From: Incurvaria masculella
Taxonomy: Eukaryota > Arthropoda > Insecta > Lepidoptera > Incurvariidae
Length of the DNA stretch: 64,000 nucleotides
NCBI GenBank assembly: GCA_946894095.1
Contig: OX335642.1
Location: 7,079,021-7,143,020 of the forward strand
Direction of reading: 5' to 3'
This document shows, piece after piece, positions 30,883 to 42,220 of the stretch; the stretch's first letter is position 1, and every line of letters begins with the position of its first letter. The notes under the pieces were generated by a model that was not told the origin of the DNA, made no database searches, and was given only the letters and a program-made list of their open reading frames with translations. The translations under genes were made by a program, and so were the position numbers.

Positions 30883-33800
30883 TTAGCTGCTAACGACAGT
30901 CTGGATCCAGTCCAAAATATGCTTGACAGAAAGTAAAGCCCCAGGTATTCCCGTCCCGCACTCGTTAGGCCCGAACAGGGTTAGCCCAACCACCGTCCAC
31001 CCGGCAGGTGATTCGCTGAACAGCGGAGAGAGAGTTTGGTCAAGGTGACAGCTGTCCATCTCTCCGATGCCCCCGGCGCAGGTGAATACGTCTCTGTTGG
31101 CAGAGTTGATCAGCGACTGCAAGATACGTTAAGTTTAGTGAAAGTCCGAGGTATTCCCGTCCCACACTCATCAGACTCGAACAGCTGTTCTCCAACTGCC
31201 GTCCACCCGGCAAGCGACTCTCCTCAGAAGAGCGGAGACAAGTTTTGGTCTAGGTGACAGCTGTCTGTGTCTCCGATGCCCCCGGCGCAGGTGAATACGT
31301 CTCTGTTGGCGGAGTTGATCAGCGACTGCAAGATACGTTAACTTTAGTGAAAATCCAAGGTATTCCCGTCCCACACTCATCAGGACCGAACAGCTGTTTT
31401 CCAACTGCCGTCCACCCGGCAAGCGACTCTCCTCAGAACAGCGGAGAGAAGGTTTGGTCTAGGTGACAGCTGTCCATCTCTCCGATGCCCCCAGTGCAGG
31501 TAAAGACGTCTCTGTTGACAGAGTTGATCAGCGACTGCAAGATACGTTAAGTTTAGTAAAAGTCCCAGGTATTCCCGTCCCACACTTATCAGGCCCAGCC
31601 GTTCTCCAACTGCTGTCCACCCAGCAAGTGACTCTCAGAACGGTGGAGAGAAGGTTTGGTCTAGGTGACAGCTGTCTGAGGCTCCGACGTCACCGGCGCA
31701 GGTAAAAACATATCTGTTGGCAGAGTTGATCAACGGCTGCAAGATACATTAAGTTTATTGAAAGTCCCAGGTATTCTTGCCGCACACTCATTAGGCCCGA
31801 ACAGGTGTAGTTCATCCGGGCACCAAAGACAGTAAAAGGCAAAAGAAAGCCACTTTTCCAGAGACGGTGGTAGAGGAACCCTGGCTTAACTCTTCTACCT
31901 AATAAATAGAGAAGAATACCTGTATCGGTTAAGTAACAAGAACATTAAAATATGAATAGGAACTACCAGTAGGCTACGGGTCCAAAAGTTGTCCATCTAC
32001 TAAGTTAAAATCAGAGCAACGGAATAACCAAAGCACCGTTATCAAAACGTTCTTACCCAAGATTTCTCGAAGAGCTTTTCGCAATCGGCTGGCTTGACCC
32101 TTGGGATCTGTAAAATTTTCTTTCGTTTCGGTATGCCCGAATCCACTACGTAGTCATCTGCAAATGTTTGACGTATGGTATTTAGGTATATGTATTATAA
32201 TTCGTTACTTCTAATGTCATTCAATAATTTTGTAAGACCATAGAGGGGCTTGTTACTCTATGGTAAGACTTAAATACTACAAACTCATTACAAATCAAAA
32301 ATACATTACAAGACATGAAACATTTACCATGGGGAGGGAGTCGTTTTCAATTCGATTCAATCTTCATAGGATTCGACTTCTTAAACGTAGTAAAATCTTT
32401 AATACTTAAATAAAGGATTATTCTCTTATCAGTGGTAATATGATATGAAACATACTATTTACGAGCATGTTTTTAGAAAAAAAGCAACGTGCTTGCATAG
32501 CAAAAAAATAAATATAATTCAATGGTGAGCTAATTTTACATTATCCTATACAATTAATGTTGAATATTTAAAAAAAAATCAATGATTGTATCAGTAAATA
32601 ATAATCAGGAATTGTTCCATTGTTCATATTTCATGAATATTCTTAAAGTCATCACTTGGTCACTACAAAAATATCATTGAATAAAAGTATTCTTAAAAAC
32701 AATCTGTTTTCTTACTTAGATTAAAGGACACGTAGTAGTAATTCTCTGGCTCGTATTCTTTATCCTTGGCTGGTAGGCATACTGGCGACACTTTTTCTGT
32801 AAATAATACATTTTAGGTTTAGTATGTAGATTCCCAACTCAATAGCTAAAGAGTGAGTAAATTATGAAATAAACAAGAAGCTTGAGCTTCTTCGTCAGGG
32901 TAGGTCGGCGACATGCCTTGAATGCCATAGGTCCAGGGTTCAAATTACGACCCGTTCATGCATCACTTTATTTTTCTTTGTCTTGGTTCGGAACCCTTGT
33001 AAAATTATGGTATTTTTCCCCCTACTGGGTGGTACTATCGCATCGGATAAAAATATGGGCAAAGTCAATGAAAAACTGTCCGTGTTTTCCATCCATCAAT
33101 TCAATGCAGACGTGACCAATGAGGCAATCCGCCGACGCACCAGAGTAGTCGATATTGGGCTCAAGTGGCAGTGGGCTGGTCACGTCAGCCGAAGAGACAA
33201 CGACCGTTGGAGCATCCGCGTCCTACAATGGCGGCCGTGGTCAGGAAAACGGAGTGTGTGAAGACCACCTGCAAGGAGGGACGACGACATCAAGTGCGTC
33301 GGCGGAAAGCAGTGGTTCTGTACCGCTGAGGGCTGGGAGGACTGGAGAAAAAATGGTGAGGTGTATGTCCAGCAGTGGACGCAAACACGCTTACTGACTG
33401 TGATCATAAAGTTAAAATCTGGCATGACACCCATGTAATTCATTCGGAAATGCGGTGTGTGTGCAGAAAGCAGATAAAATTACCAGTAAACGTTACTGGT
33501 TCCTTGAGTCGTAAAATGCCAATGTTACTGACTACGGAAGCCAGAGTGTTCGGATGAGTGAAGATCTTTTCTACTGTATGGTTGAGAGCTGAAACCGTGT
33601 TCTTGGTGTCAGTGGCTCCGAATTGGACGTACCTTGAAAAACAGATGCATTAGAATAAAATAGAGAACAAAGGTATTTAGTATCTCACGCAATATTTTAT
33701 TTCCAACAACTATTGAAACAGCTTCTATACCCTAAAATGTATTTATACTACTATCTATATCTATTATATACTATCAATTACATTGGTCCGCCCTTATATG

Positions 33801-35649
33801 AAAATTGCGCTGAAAGGGGTTCCATATACTGACTTAGTTGCATTCTTGCACTGGATTTTTTTCCATTTTATTATACTTGGAGTGCACAATTTCTGGTTAG
33901 TATTATAGTTATATTTATTGTAGATGTATTTTCCTTCTTTAGGCGAAAAATAGGCATGGATATATTTTAATTTAAAAAATTTCACTAACCAGAGATTGTG
34001 CACTAAGAATAAGGTTCGCGTTGCGGAGGTAAAGGACAGTGACCAAAGGAAACCCGGAGGCCCACGCCTGAATTGCACGCATTGAATTAATCAAATCCAT
34101 GTTCGTGTTAGTAGCTAGTTCCCCGGATCCCAAGAGACGGATTATCAAGAAGAAATCAATGTTTGCATTTTGACTTCCAATTTTGTCAAGCAGTTAATGC
34201 TCATCACCGACAGATGGATGATTATTATACCGTGCAGCAATAACCAAAGCATTCATATCGCTCATGTCACAATCAATTGTATTATTCTTCCACCTTAGAT
34301 ATGCTCAACTCTCGACTTGTAGAACTATTCCTCATTGATGACATCGTTTAACTCACAGTTCTTCCACTTTCACCGAGCTAGCGAGATACTCGCTCATCAG
34401 GACGTGCTGTTTGTCGATCAGTGCGCCAATCGCATAAGCGGAGCCGTAGCGTTCTTCTGGAACTGCATTCAAAGTGATTAAGTCACGGAGATGTGGATTA
34501 AGTACTGTGATTTATATAGAACCAAATCCCAGCCCGTGAACTTCGGATTACCAACTGGAACTCTTTGAATGAAATTCTTAGATGCTTCCCATCGATTCAG
34601 CCTATTCAAGCTCGTTCAAGTTCTAGCTGAATCCGAATGCTTTACCTTCATGGTTCCGGTAGTAGACCAGTCCAATCCACGGGAACACGGTAGCATCAGC
34701 GAAACCAAGGGGTGCCTCACGTGTGGTCCCACAACTCTGCGTTAAGACCCCTGAATGGACAAAATTAGATTGTATATATGTAAAATTGACATCTAATTAA
34801 TGAAAAAACCTATAAAAAGAACTACTTCTACCAATTTCACCCATAATTTGGAATTCTCCTGCAGTGCCTCCTCCCGCAATCAATACAATACAAATATAAT
34901 ACATACATTTTATACATATTGTGTACATACAATCTTATAGGTAGCTGTTTGTGTAAAAAAAATATGCTAGATATTAGGAGAAAACAGGCATCGGTAAATT
35001 CATATGAGTTCACGTAAATTAACAATTCAAGCCGTATGCAACAGGTCAATAAAAATATCACCCATTACATGTTGGCAATTTGTCTCTACAAAAAGCACCC
35101 GTTCACGAGCATTACACCGGGCACAGCCATGGCCTCTCTCGACCATATTTTAGGGAAAGAGGTGACCCAAACTAAGCGTCACCTTTCTGTCACGATATCA
35201 ACCCAACAACCGAATGGAAATAAGATACCATGCAACAACGTTCCTTGGCTATAGCTACATTGAACTGGAAGAAAGAACATACATTTTCATTGTATCTTTT
35301 TAACATCTCACCCTGAATCCGAACCACGGCCAGCCTCGACGGTCGATCACTTATAAGTCCAGAAATCTACCCAGTGTTTCTTATCTTTGATTGATTACGA
35401 ACACCGAGGCGTCTCATCACTGGTCTACCGAAGGTGACATTTATAGTTTTGAAGCATAGATTAAATAATGATATGCATCCATGTTTGAAGTATCAGTTCA
35501 TCTTTTATTATTACCGAGATATGTTCTATTATTGTATATGGTGTGTATATTATTTCATGAGGTCACTATGAGTCTCACAGTGACGTCATAAAATAAACAA
35601 ACTTCTTACCTGAAGTAAACGACAAAAGTGCAGCCCATATTATCCACAT
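30883..35649 (-). CDS. Serine protease homolog, gene C1 (seven exons, intact, about 271 aa)
   Basis: Exons on the minus strand: 35610-35649, 34646-34750, 34357-34462, 33484-33632, 32716-32796, 32057-32157, 30883-31116. They sum to 816 nt with consistent phases (1,1,2,1,1,0) and canonical junctions. Start chosen at MWIIWAALLSFTS (signal peptide). Then FADATVFPWIGLVYY (no IVGG), LIDKQHVLMSEYLASS (His57 to Tyr), NIGILRLKEP (Asp102 to Asn), SPVCLP, DSCHLDQTLSPLF (Asp189 kept, Ser195 to Gln) and VKHILDWIQTVVSS. Expected to be secreted and proteolytically inactive. The promoter has TATA at 35,724. Exons 1-4 are repeated upstream in the tandem duplicate (C2), so a transcript started there could also splice into C1. 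Confidence 0.8.
30905..31810 (-). repeat. Tandem array of acceptor plus terminal-exon cassettes, gene C1 (4 acceptors)
   Basis: Acceptors end just above 31,116, 31,325, 31,534 and 31,736, spaced 209, 209 and 202 bp, exactly as in gene B, so the array predates the B/C duplication. Individual units differ from B by scattered substitutions. Confidence 0.85.
33057..33413 (+). pseudogene. RTE-like LINE ORF2 tail in intron 4 of C1
   Basis: As at 16,420 but with the K-stop replaced by LKWQWAGHVSRRDND and a new stop after GKRSV. Orthologous insertion. Confidence 0.75.
35322..35395 (-). mobile_element. Decayed 5S-derived SINE head (intergenic, C1)
   Basis: Paralog of 18,590-18,690 (CACGGCCAGCCTCGACGGTC on the plus strand). 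Confidence 0.5.
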
Positions 35650-35723
35650 ATTTAAATTGGCACCGGATGGTCTGCTGCAGCGTGCTCATACACAATTTGA
35701 CTGTTCAACAGAACCTTTACGAC

Positions 35724-35731
35724 AATTTATA
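35724..35731 (-). promoter_or_regulatory. TATA box of gene C1
   Basis: Minus strand CGGCATATAAATTGTCG, 75 bp above the ATG. The Inr-like AACAGTCAAATT follows at about 30 bp. The TTACACTGAGCAGCGATGAG block lies about 80 bp further upstream. Confidence 0.55.
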
Positions 35732-36148
35732 TGCCGCGGAGAAGAGTCTTTAAACGAATACGGAGATTTCTGAGAACTGGATTGCTACGAAAAGTTACAC
35801 TGAGCAGCGATGAGTGGAGATTTTATCCACGCTCCGTTCATGCCCTGCCCCCCTGCTACGAACGCTGTCGAGTAAGCGCTTTCTAGAAGGCGATATCGCC
35901 TGTCAAACATATTGTATGCGTTTGACAGATGGGCTCCTGGATGTGTTCTGGCATACAGCAGGCTATGGTTCTGGAATAAATGTTTCCGAAGCTGGTTCAG
36001 GCGGTTGGAAATTTTCAATAATGGAGAGTATTTTGAAAATATGTGTATAAAGTATAACATGTATAAATATTGAAAAATGATTATATCGTTCACTTCGGTG
36101 TGTCTCAATTTCTGCCTGCGTATTCGCATGGCCGCGTCGTGTGCCACA

Positions 36149-38405
36149 CCCAAGTAACAATTTTTGCGGATAGAGGTTCTGGAACTTGCCAATTGGCATT
36201 AAATAGGTTATGTCACTTACCATGTAGTCAATTTCAAGCATCATTTGTTGCCAAAAGGTTTTAGAACCTAAAGGTTCTAATAATTAGCCACGACAACCTC
36301 CTGATGACTTAAGTTCAAGACCAAAAAAGGCACTTGCCTGATGGCCCTGTTAAGGTTATATTTAAGCCACTTTTTAGCACTGTGGTGCCATTTCATGACC
36401 AATTAGAAACCATTTGGCTTTTGACATGCTTATTTGAGACCAATAAGCTCTAACAACCAGAAAGCACTTTTAAAGACCATTATGTGGCTTTTTGGCAAAA
36501 AGGCAGAACCCGTCAGAACCTATTTCGGACTATTTGGCCCGATTCGTTGCTGTTTGGCCATTATTAAGTCAAAATAGTTAGCGCGAAGTCCAACTAGTTT
36601 TTTTTTGTGGCTTCATCGAGTACCAACGACTAAGTGTATATCAATGAGTTTAGATTCACTAGACAGATAGGCTATCTATTATGATGACTGAAATGCATTC
36701 TCAACTGGAATACAGAAGGTTGCTATTTCCAGGTAAAATAAATTATAATGTCGACTTTGAAAATAACCTGTGGAAAATTTAAGAAAAAGGCGAAGCGAAA
36801 TATTTTTTGGATTCTAAAACTATTAAAAAATTAGTTCAGTTTTACACTTTTTAAGCAATTTCAGCTTGCTTTACAGAGGGTACCTGAGAATAAACTACTT
36901 CATTGCCTTTTTTATGTAACCACATTCATGGTACTAACCCAACACATTCTTCTTCTTCTTCTTCGAATTCTTGAATAAATAGACCTAAGACCTTCCCTTT
37001 ATATTATCAGCCCGGGCATACCATGATTTCAATTATCTAACTTATTTAATGATTTAAATCGTGGTATGTCGGCGAATTTAACTTTTATGAATTGGAAATA
37101 GCCTATGATAAAAAGGCTTGTACTACGGTATAGGAAAACCATACTTTATTGGCGATGGATGGTTTGTAATATTTTATCAGTACGGCGGATAACCTCGTGG
37201 TTAGCCTCTTATGCGAGCTTGAGCGAGAGGGTCGAAACTGAAATACTAAAACAGCCAACAAAAATTCCGATCGCAATGCTGCTATGTAGAATTTCTTAAA
37301 TCGCTGGTCGGACACAACTTCCTAGTTGTACAATAGTTGTAAGTGTATACATTTGGCAAATGCGCATGCTTATTGGCCTTAAATAGGCCTCTGGGTTGAT
37401 AAGCAATGGCTTTTTCAAAACCAACTGGCCACAATAAATGCTAACTGGCCACAAAAAATGCCTACTTGACTTGAAATGGCAATACTGTGATAAAACCAGC
37501 ATGCATGATGACCAAGAGGCCATATTTAAGCATTTTTCGTAGCCTATTGGTTATCTTGATCATCCGCCATTTTTCAATTATGAATTTGGTATTTAAAATC
37601 ATTTTAATTAAAAAATAAACGGTTAAAAAATTTATTCCGTTATTGTATTTGACTTGAACGGCTCGAGTTGCACATTTTCATGTGTAATACTTATAAGTTT
37701 AGAAAATTTTGTTATTTACGAAACTACTTATTTTTTATTAAATATTAATAATCTAGGGGGCGCACTTGTTCATAATGCATATAATATAGCATTTCATCGA
37801 CAAACTTGGCTTCCCAGACAAACTTACGCGTAGGTGTCCACAACTAGCAATGTTTTACTTACGCCTTGCCGCCATGTAACAACCAAGCTTGCATGAGTGT
37901 GCCTTGTGAACAAGTTAGCGGCCATCGATGGTTGTAACAACCAAAAATACGTGCTAAACGAATTGCTTTCGTGCCGTCGTCGGGTTCTAGCAAAAAAAGA
38001 TACCCGGTAATAGCAATAAAGTGGTTTTTATTTGGTCATAAAGAAGCATTCAAGAGCTCCTACATGCCAAACAGATGGCTAACAGGCACATTTTTAGCCC
38101 GCGCGGAAGCCAATTGGTCATATTTTAGCCCGCGCCGGGACTGACAGAACCACGCGCTTGCTAATAGGCCATATTTTAGCCCTCGTCGTGAATATTTACT
38201 TGCTAACAGGTCAGGGCTAAATAGTCATTAGGAGGTTGTTAGGAGGTTGTCGTGGCTGGGCCCTTTTGGTCACCAGGACCTATCCAGGAGGTTGTTTATA
38301 CCAATATATGCGCTCGTTTGTGCTAATAGGTTCTGAGGTGTTGAAGTCTTAAATAGCTCCTAGGGCCTTTTTATTGCCAATTCAGAACCAAAATTGCTGC
38401 TTGGG
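36149..38405. mobile_element. 2.26-kb non-autonomous DNA element with CCCAAGYARCAATTTT ends
   Basis: Left end CCCAAGTAACAATTTTTGC and right end (reverse-complemented) CCCAAGCAGCAATTTTGG. Both continue to a GGTTCTGRA and GCCAATTGGC-like subterminal block. An AC or ACA duplication flanks it when compared with segment B (GTGCCACACAGTCC at 23,446). The interior is full of short repeated words (GGCCATATTT, GCTAACAGG, GGAGGTTGT in both orientations) and has no transposase. I cannot assign a superfamily. Copied exactly in unit 2 (42,221-44,477). Confidence 0.7.
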
Positions 38406-38550
38406 ACAGTCCAACCATAATGCCCAGGGGCGATTGTACCTACTCCCGCAATGCCCACCGACACATACGTATGCAACTATATTTAAAAAAAAAATATCTT
38501 GGAAAAATTGGCGATAACTGGTCTCATAGTAGGCGCGCTCGATAGGTCAG

Positions 38551-38931
38551 CCTCCAGTGGCCCAGTGGCGCGACACTTCGGCGATCGCTCTCCGAAGTTA
38601 AGCAACACTGGGTCCGGTCTGGTCTTGGATGGGTGACCATTCGACCGTTGAGAGAGGCTGGCCGTGGTTCGGATTCCACGTTAAACTGTAGGCCCCTTTC
38701 CTTACTTACTAGATGGTAGGGTTAATCCCGCCCGGGTTGGTACCATCGCATTGGATGAATGATGGTCGAAGCGCCAATGAAAATTGTCCGTGTTTTCCAT
38801 CCAGTTCAATGTAGCCGTGCAATATAAGGAAGGTCCTGGCATGGCACCTAGTTCCCATGTGGTGTGTTGGGCTAGTACCATGACAGAAGGTGTGGTATTA
38901 GCCATCCATGTCCAGTCTAATAAAAAAAAAC
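38551..38931 (+). mobile_element. Full-length 5S-rRNA-derived SINE (SINE3 type)
   Basis: The head is recognisably 5S rRNA: GATCGCTCTCCGAAGTTAAG, CAAC (A box), then CTTGGATGGGTGACC (C box, 38,626-38,638). It continues GAGGCTGGCCGTGGTTCGGA, then a body containing TTGGTACCATCGCATTGG and GGTATTAGCCATCCATGTCC, and an A-rich tail (AATAAAAAAAA). Bodies and heads of the same family are scattered through the window. Internal pol III promoter elements look intact. Duplicated at 44,623-45,003. Confidence 0.75.
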
Positions 38932-39128
38932 TCGCTTTTTTATCTGAGGATAAAGTATTGCGTCACTGACGCACTTGGCTGCAAAAGTCAAGGCACAATA
39001 ACATTTGCAGGGATTCCACGTAGTCGGTTGTGCAATTCGTAGTTGCACAAAACCTTGAGAGCGCTGAGCGTGGCGTTAGCGGTTTTTTTCCCCCTACTGG
39101 GTGGTACTATCGCATCGGATAAAAATAT

Positions 39129-39485
39129 GGGCAAAGTCAATGAAAAACTGTCCGTGTTTTCCATCCATCAATTCAATGCAGACGTGACCAATGAGGCAAT
39201 CCGCCGACGCACCAGAGTAGTCGATATTGGGCTCAAGTGGCAGTGGGCTGGTCACGTCAGCCGAAGAGACAACGACCGTTGGAGCATCCGCGTCCTACAA
39301 TGGCGGCCGTGGTCAGGAAAACGGAGTGTGTGAAGACCACCTGCAAGGAGGGACGACGACATCAAGTGCGTCGGCGGAAAGCAGTGGTTCTGTACCGCTG
39401 AGGGCTGGGAGGACTGGAGAAAAAATGGTGAGGTGTATGTCCAGCAGTGGACGCAAACACGCTTACTGACTGTGATCATAAAGTT
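39129..39485 (+). pseudogene. RTE-like LINE ORF2 tail, copy in unit 2
   Basis: Same sequence as 33,057-33,413 at the 6,072-bp offset. Confidence 0.75.
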
Positions 39486-39555
39486 AAAATCTGGCATGAC
39501 ACCCATGTAATTCATTCGGAAATGCGGTGTGTGTGCAGAAAGCAGATAAAATTAC

Positions 39556-41721
39556 CAGTAAACGTTACTGGTTCCTTGAGTCGTAAAATGCCAATGTTAC
39601 TGACTACGGAAGCCAGAGTGTTCGGATGAGTGAAGATCTTTTCTACTGTATGGTTGAGAGCTGAAACCGTGTTCTTGGTGTCAGTGGCTCCGAATTGGAC
39701 GTACCTTGAAAAACAGATGCATTAGAATAAAATAGAGAACAAAGGTATTTAGTATCTCACGCAATATTTTATTTCCAACAACTATTGAAACAGCTTCTAT
39801 ACCCTAAAATGTATTTATACTACTATCTATATCTATTATATACTATCAATTACATTGGTCCGCCCTTATATGAAAATTGCGCTGAAAGGGTTTCCATATA
39901 CTGACTTAGTTGCATTCTTGCACTGGATTTTTTTCCATTTTATTATACTTGGAGTGCACAATTTCTGGTTAGTATTATAGTTATATTTATTGTAGATGTA
40001 TTTTCCTTCTTTAGGCGAAAAATAGGCATGGATATATTTTAATTTAAAAAATTTCACTAACCAGAGATTGTGCACTAAGAATAAGGTTCGCGTTGCGGAG
40101 GTAAAGGACAATGACCAAAGGAAACCCGGAGGCCCACGCCTGAATTGCACGCATTGAATTAATCAAATCCATGTTCGTGTTAGTAGCTAGTTCCCCGGAT
40201 CCCAAGAGACGGATTATCAAGAAGAAATCAATGTTTGCATTTTGACTTCCAATTTTGTCAAGCAGTTAATGCTCATCACCGACAGATGGATGATTATTAT
40301 ACCGTGCAGCAATAACCAAAGCATTCATATCGCTCATGTCACAATCAATTGTATTATTCTTCCACCTTAGATATGCTCAACTCTCGACTTGTAGAACTAT
40401 TCCTCATTGATGACATCGTTTAACTCACAGTTCTTCCACTTTCACCGAGCTAGCGAGATACTCGCTCATCAGGACGTGCTGTTTGTCGATCAGTGCGCCA
40501 ATCGCATAAGCGGAGCCGTAGCGTTCTTCTGGAACTGCATTCAAAGTGATTAAGTCACGGAGATGTGGATTAAGTACTGTGATTTATATAGAACCAAATC
40601 CCAGCCCGTGAACTTCGGATTACCAACTGGAACTCTTTGAATGAAATTCTTAGATGCTTCCCATCGATTCAGCCTATTCAAGCTCGTTCAAGTTCTAGCT
40701 GAATCCGAATGCTTTACCTTCATGGTTCCGGTAGTAGACCAGTCCAATCCACGGGAACACGGTAGCATCAGCGAAACCAGGGGATGCCTCACGTGTGGTC
40801 CCACAACTCTGCGTTAAGACCCCTGAATGGACAAAATTAGATTGTATATATGTAAAATTGACATCTAATTAATGAAAAAACCTATAAAAAGAACTACTTC
40901 TACCAATTTCACCCATAATTTGGAATTCTCCTGCAGTGCCTCCTCCCGCAATCAATACAATACAAATATAATACATACATTTTATACATATTGTGTACAT
41001 ACAATCTTATAGGTAGCTGTTTGTGTAAAAAAAATATGCTAGATATTAGGAGAAAACAGGCATCGGTAAATTCATATGAGTTCACGTAAATTAACAATTC
41101 AAGCCGTATGCAACAGGTCAATAAAAATATCACCCATTACATGTTGGCAATTTGTCTCTACAAAAAGCACCCGTTCACGAGCATTACACCGGGCACAGCC
41201 ATGGCCTCTCTCGACCATATTTTAGGGAAAGAGGTGACCCAAACTAAGCGTCACCTTTCTGTCACGATATCAACCCAACAACCGAATGGAAATAAGATAC
41301 CATGCAACAACGTTCCTTGGCTATAGCTACATTGAACTGGAAGAAAGAACATACATTTTCATTGTATCTTTTTAACATCTCACCCTGAATCCGAACCACG
41401 GCCAGCCTCGACGGTCGATCACTTATAAGTCCAGAAATCTACCCAGTGTTTCTTATCTTTGATTGATTACGAACACCGAGGCGTCTCATCACTGGTCTAC
41501 CGAAGGTGACATTTATAGTTTTGAAGCATAGATTAAATAATGATATGCATCCATGTTTGAAGTATCAGTTCATCTTTTATTATTACCGAGATATGTTCTA
41601 TTATTGTATATGGTGTGTATATTATTTCATGAGGTCACTATGAGTCTCACAGTGACGTCATAAAATAAACAAACTTCTTACCTGAAGTAAACGACAAAAG
41701 TGCAGCCCATATTATCCACAT
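39556..41721 (-). pseudogene. Serine protease homolog C2: exons 1-4 only
   Basis: Exons 41682-41721, 40718-40822, 40429-40534, 39556-39704, open and with intact splice sites, then the unit ends and exon 1 of C1 comes next. There is no PVCLP, linker or terminal exon of its own. Exon 2 reads EASPGFADATVF as in gene B, whereas C1 reads EAPLGFADATVF. Either a 5' fragment, or an alternative promoter and duplicated exons for C1; exon 4 (phase 1 end) could splice in frame to C1 exon 2 or exon 5. Confidence 0.75.
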
Positions 41722-42220
41722 ATTTAAATTGGCACCGGATGGTCTGCTGCAGCGTGCTCATACACAATTTGACTGTTCAACAGAACCTTTACGACAATTT
41801 ATATGCCGCGGAGAAGAGTCTTTAAACGAATACGGAGATTTCTGAGAACTGGATTGCTACGAAAAGTTACACTGAGCAGCGATGAGTGGAGATTTTATCC
41901 ACGCTCCGTTCATGCCCTGCCCCCCTGCTACGAACGCTGTCGAGTAAGCGCTTTCTAGAAGGCGATATCGCCTGTCAAACATATTGTATGCGTTTGACAG
42001 ATGGGCTCCTGGATGTGTTCTGGCATACAGCAGGCTATGGTTCTGGAATAAATGTTTCCGAAGCTGGTTCAGGCGGTTGGAAATTTTCAATAATGGAGAG
42101 TATTTTGAAAATATGTGTATAAAGTATAACATGTATAAATATTGAAAAATGATTATATCGTTCACTTCGGTGTGTCTCAATTTCTGCCTGCGTATTCGCA
42201 TGGCCGCGTCGTGTGCCACA

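Larger units (their letters stand above)
27965..38480. repeat. Segmental duplication copy C (partner B, about 12,575-23,520)
   Basis: Same gene and flanks as segment B, from CTAATATAAATGATTAA to CACATACGTATGC. Distinct insertions inside: the interspersed repeat at 28,270-29,420, the MITE at 29,429-29,588, a GCGGCAAATTTC-type insert at 30,062-30,450 and the CCCAAG element at 36,149-38,405. Confidence 0.85.
33014..39085. repeat. 6,072-bp tandem duplication, unit 1
   Basis: Unit 1 and unit 2 (39,086-45,157) align at a constant offset of 6,072. I count only about seven to ten substitutions (for example near 34,037, 34,706, 36,495, 37,883, 38,264, 38,994). The junction GCGGTTTTTTTCCCCCTAC joins the unit end (GCGTTAGCGG) to its start (TTTCCCCCTACTGG), with a few T as microhomology. 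The left breakpoint is inside intron 4 of C1. Confidence 0.95.

Noticed and set aside
33155..33443. 80- and 87-codon frames repeated at 16,519, 33,155 and 39,227
   Set aside because: Out-of-frame shadows of the RTE-like ORF2 tail (the true frame reads QWAGHVSRRDNDRW).
36149..38405. Coding element or gene between C1 and C2
   Set aside because: Frames are short, differ between strands, and carry no domain; internal short repeats fit a non-autonomous element.
38551..38680. A functional 5S rRNA gene
   Set aside because: The 5' third diverges from 5S and a SINE body with A-rich tail follows; it is a 5S-derived SINE.
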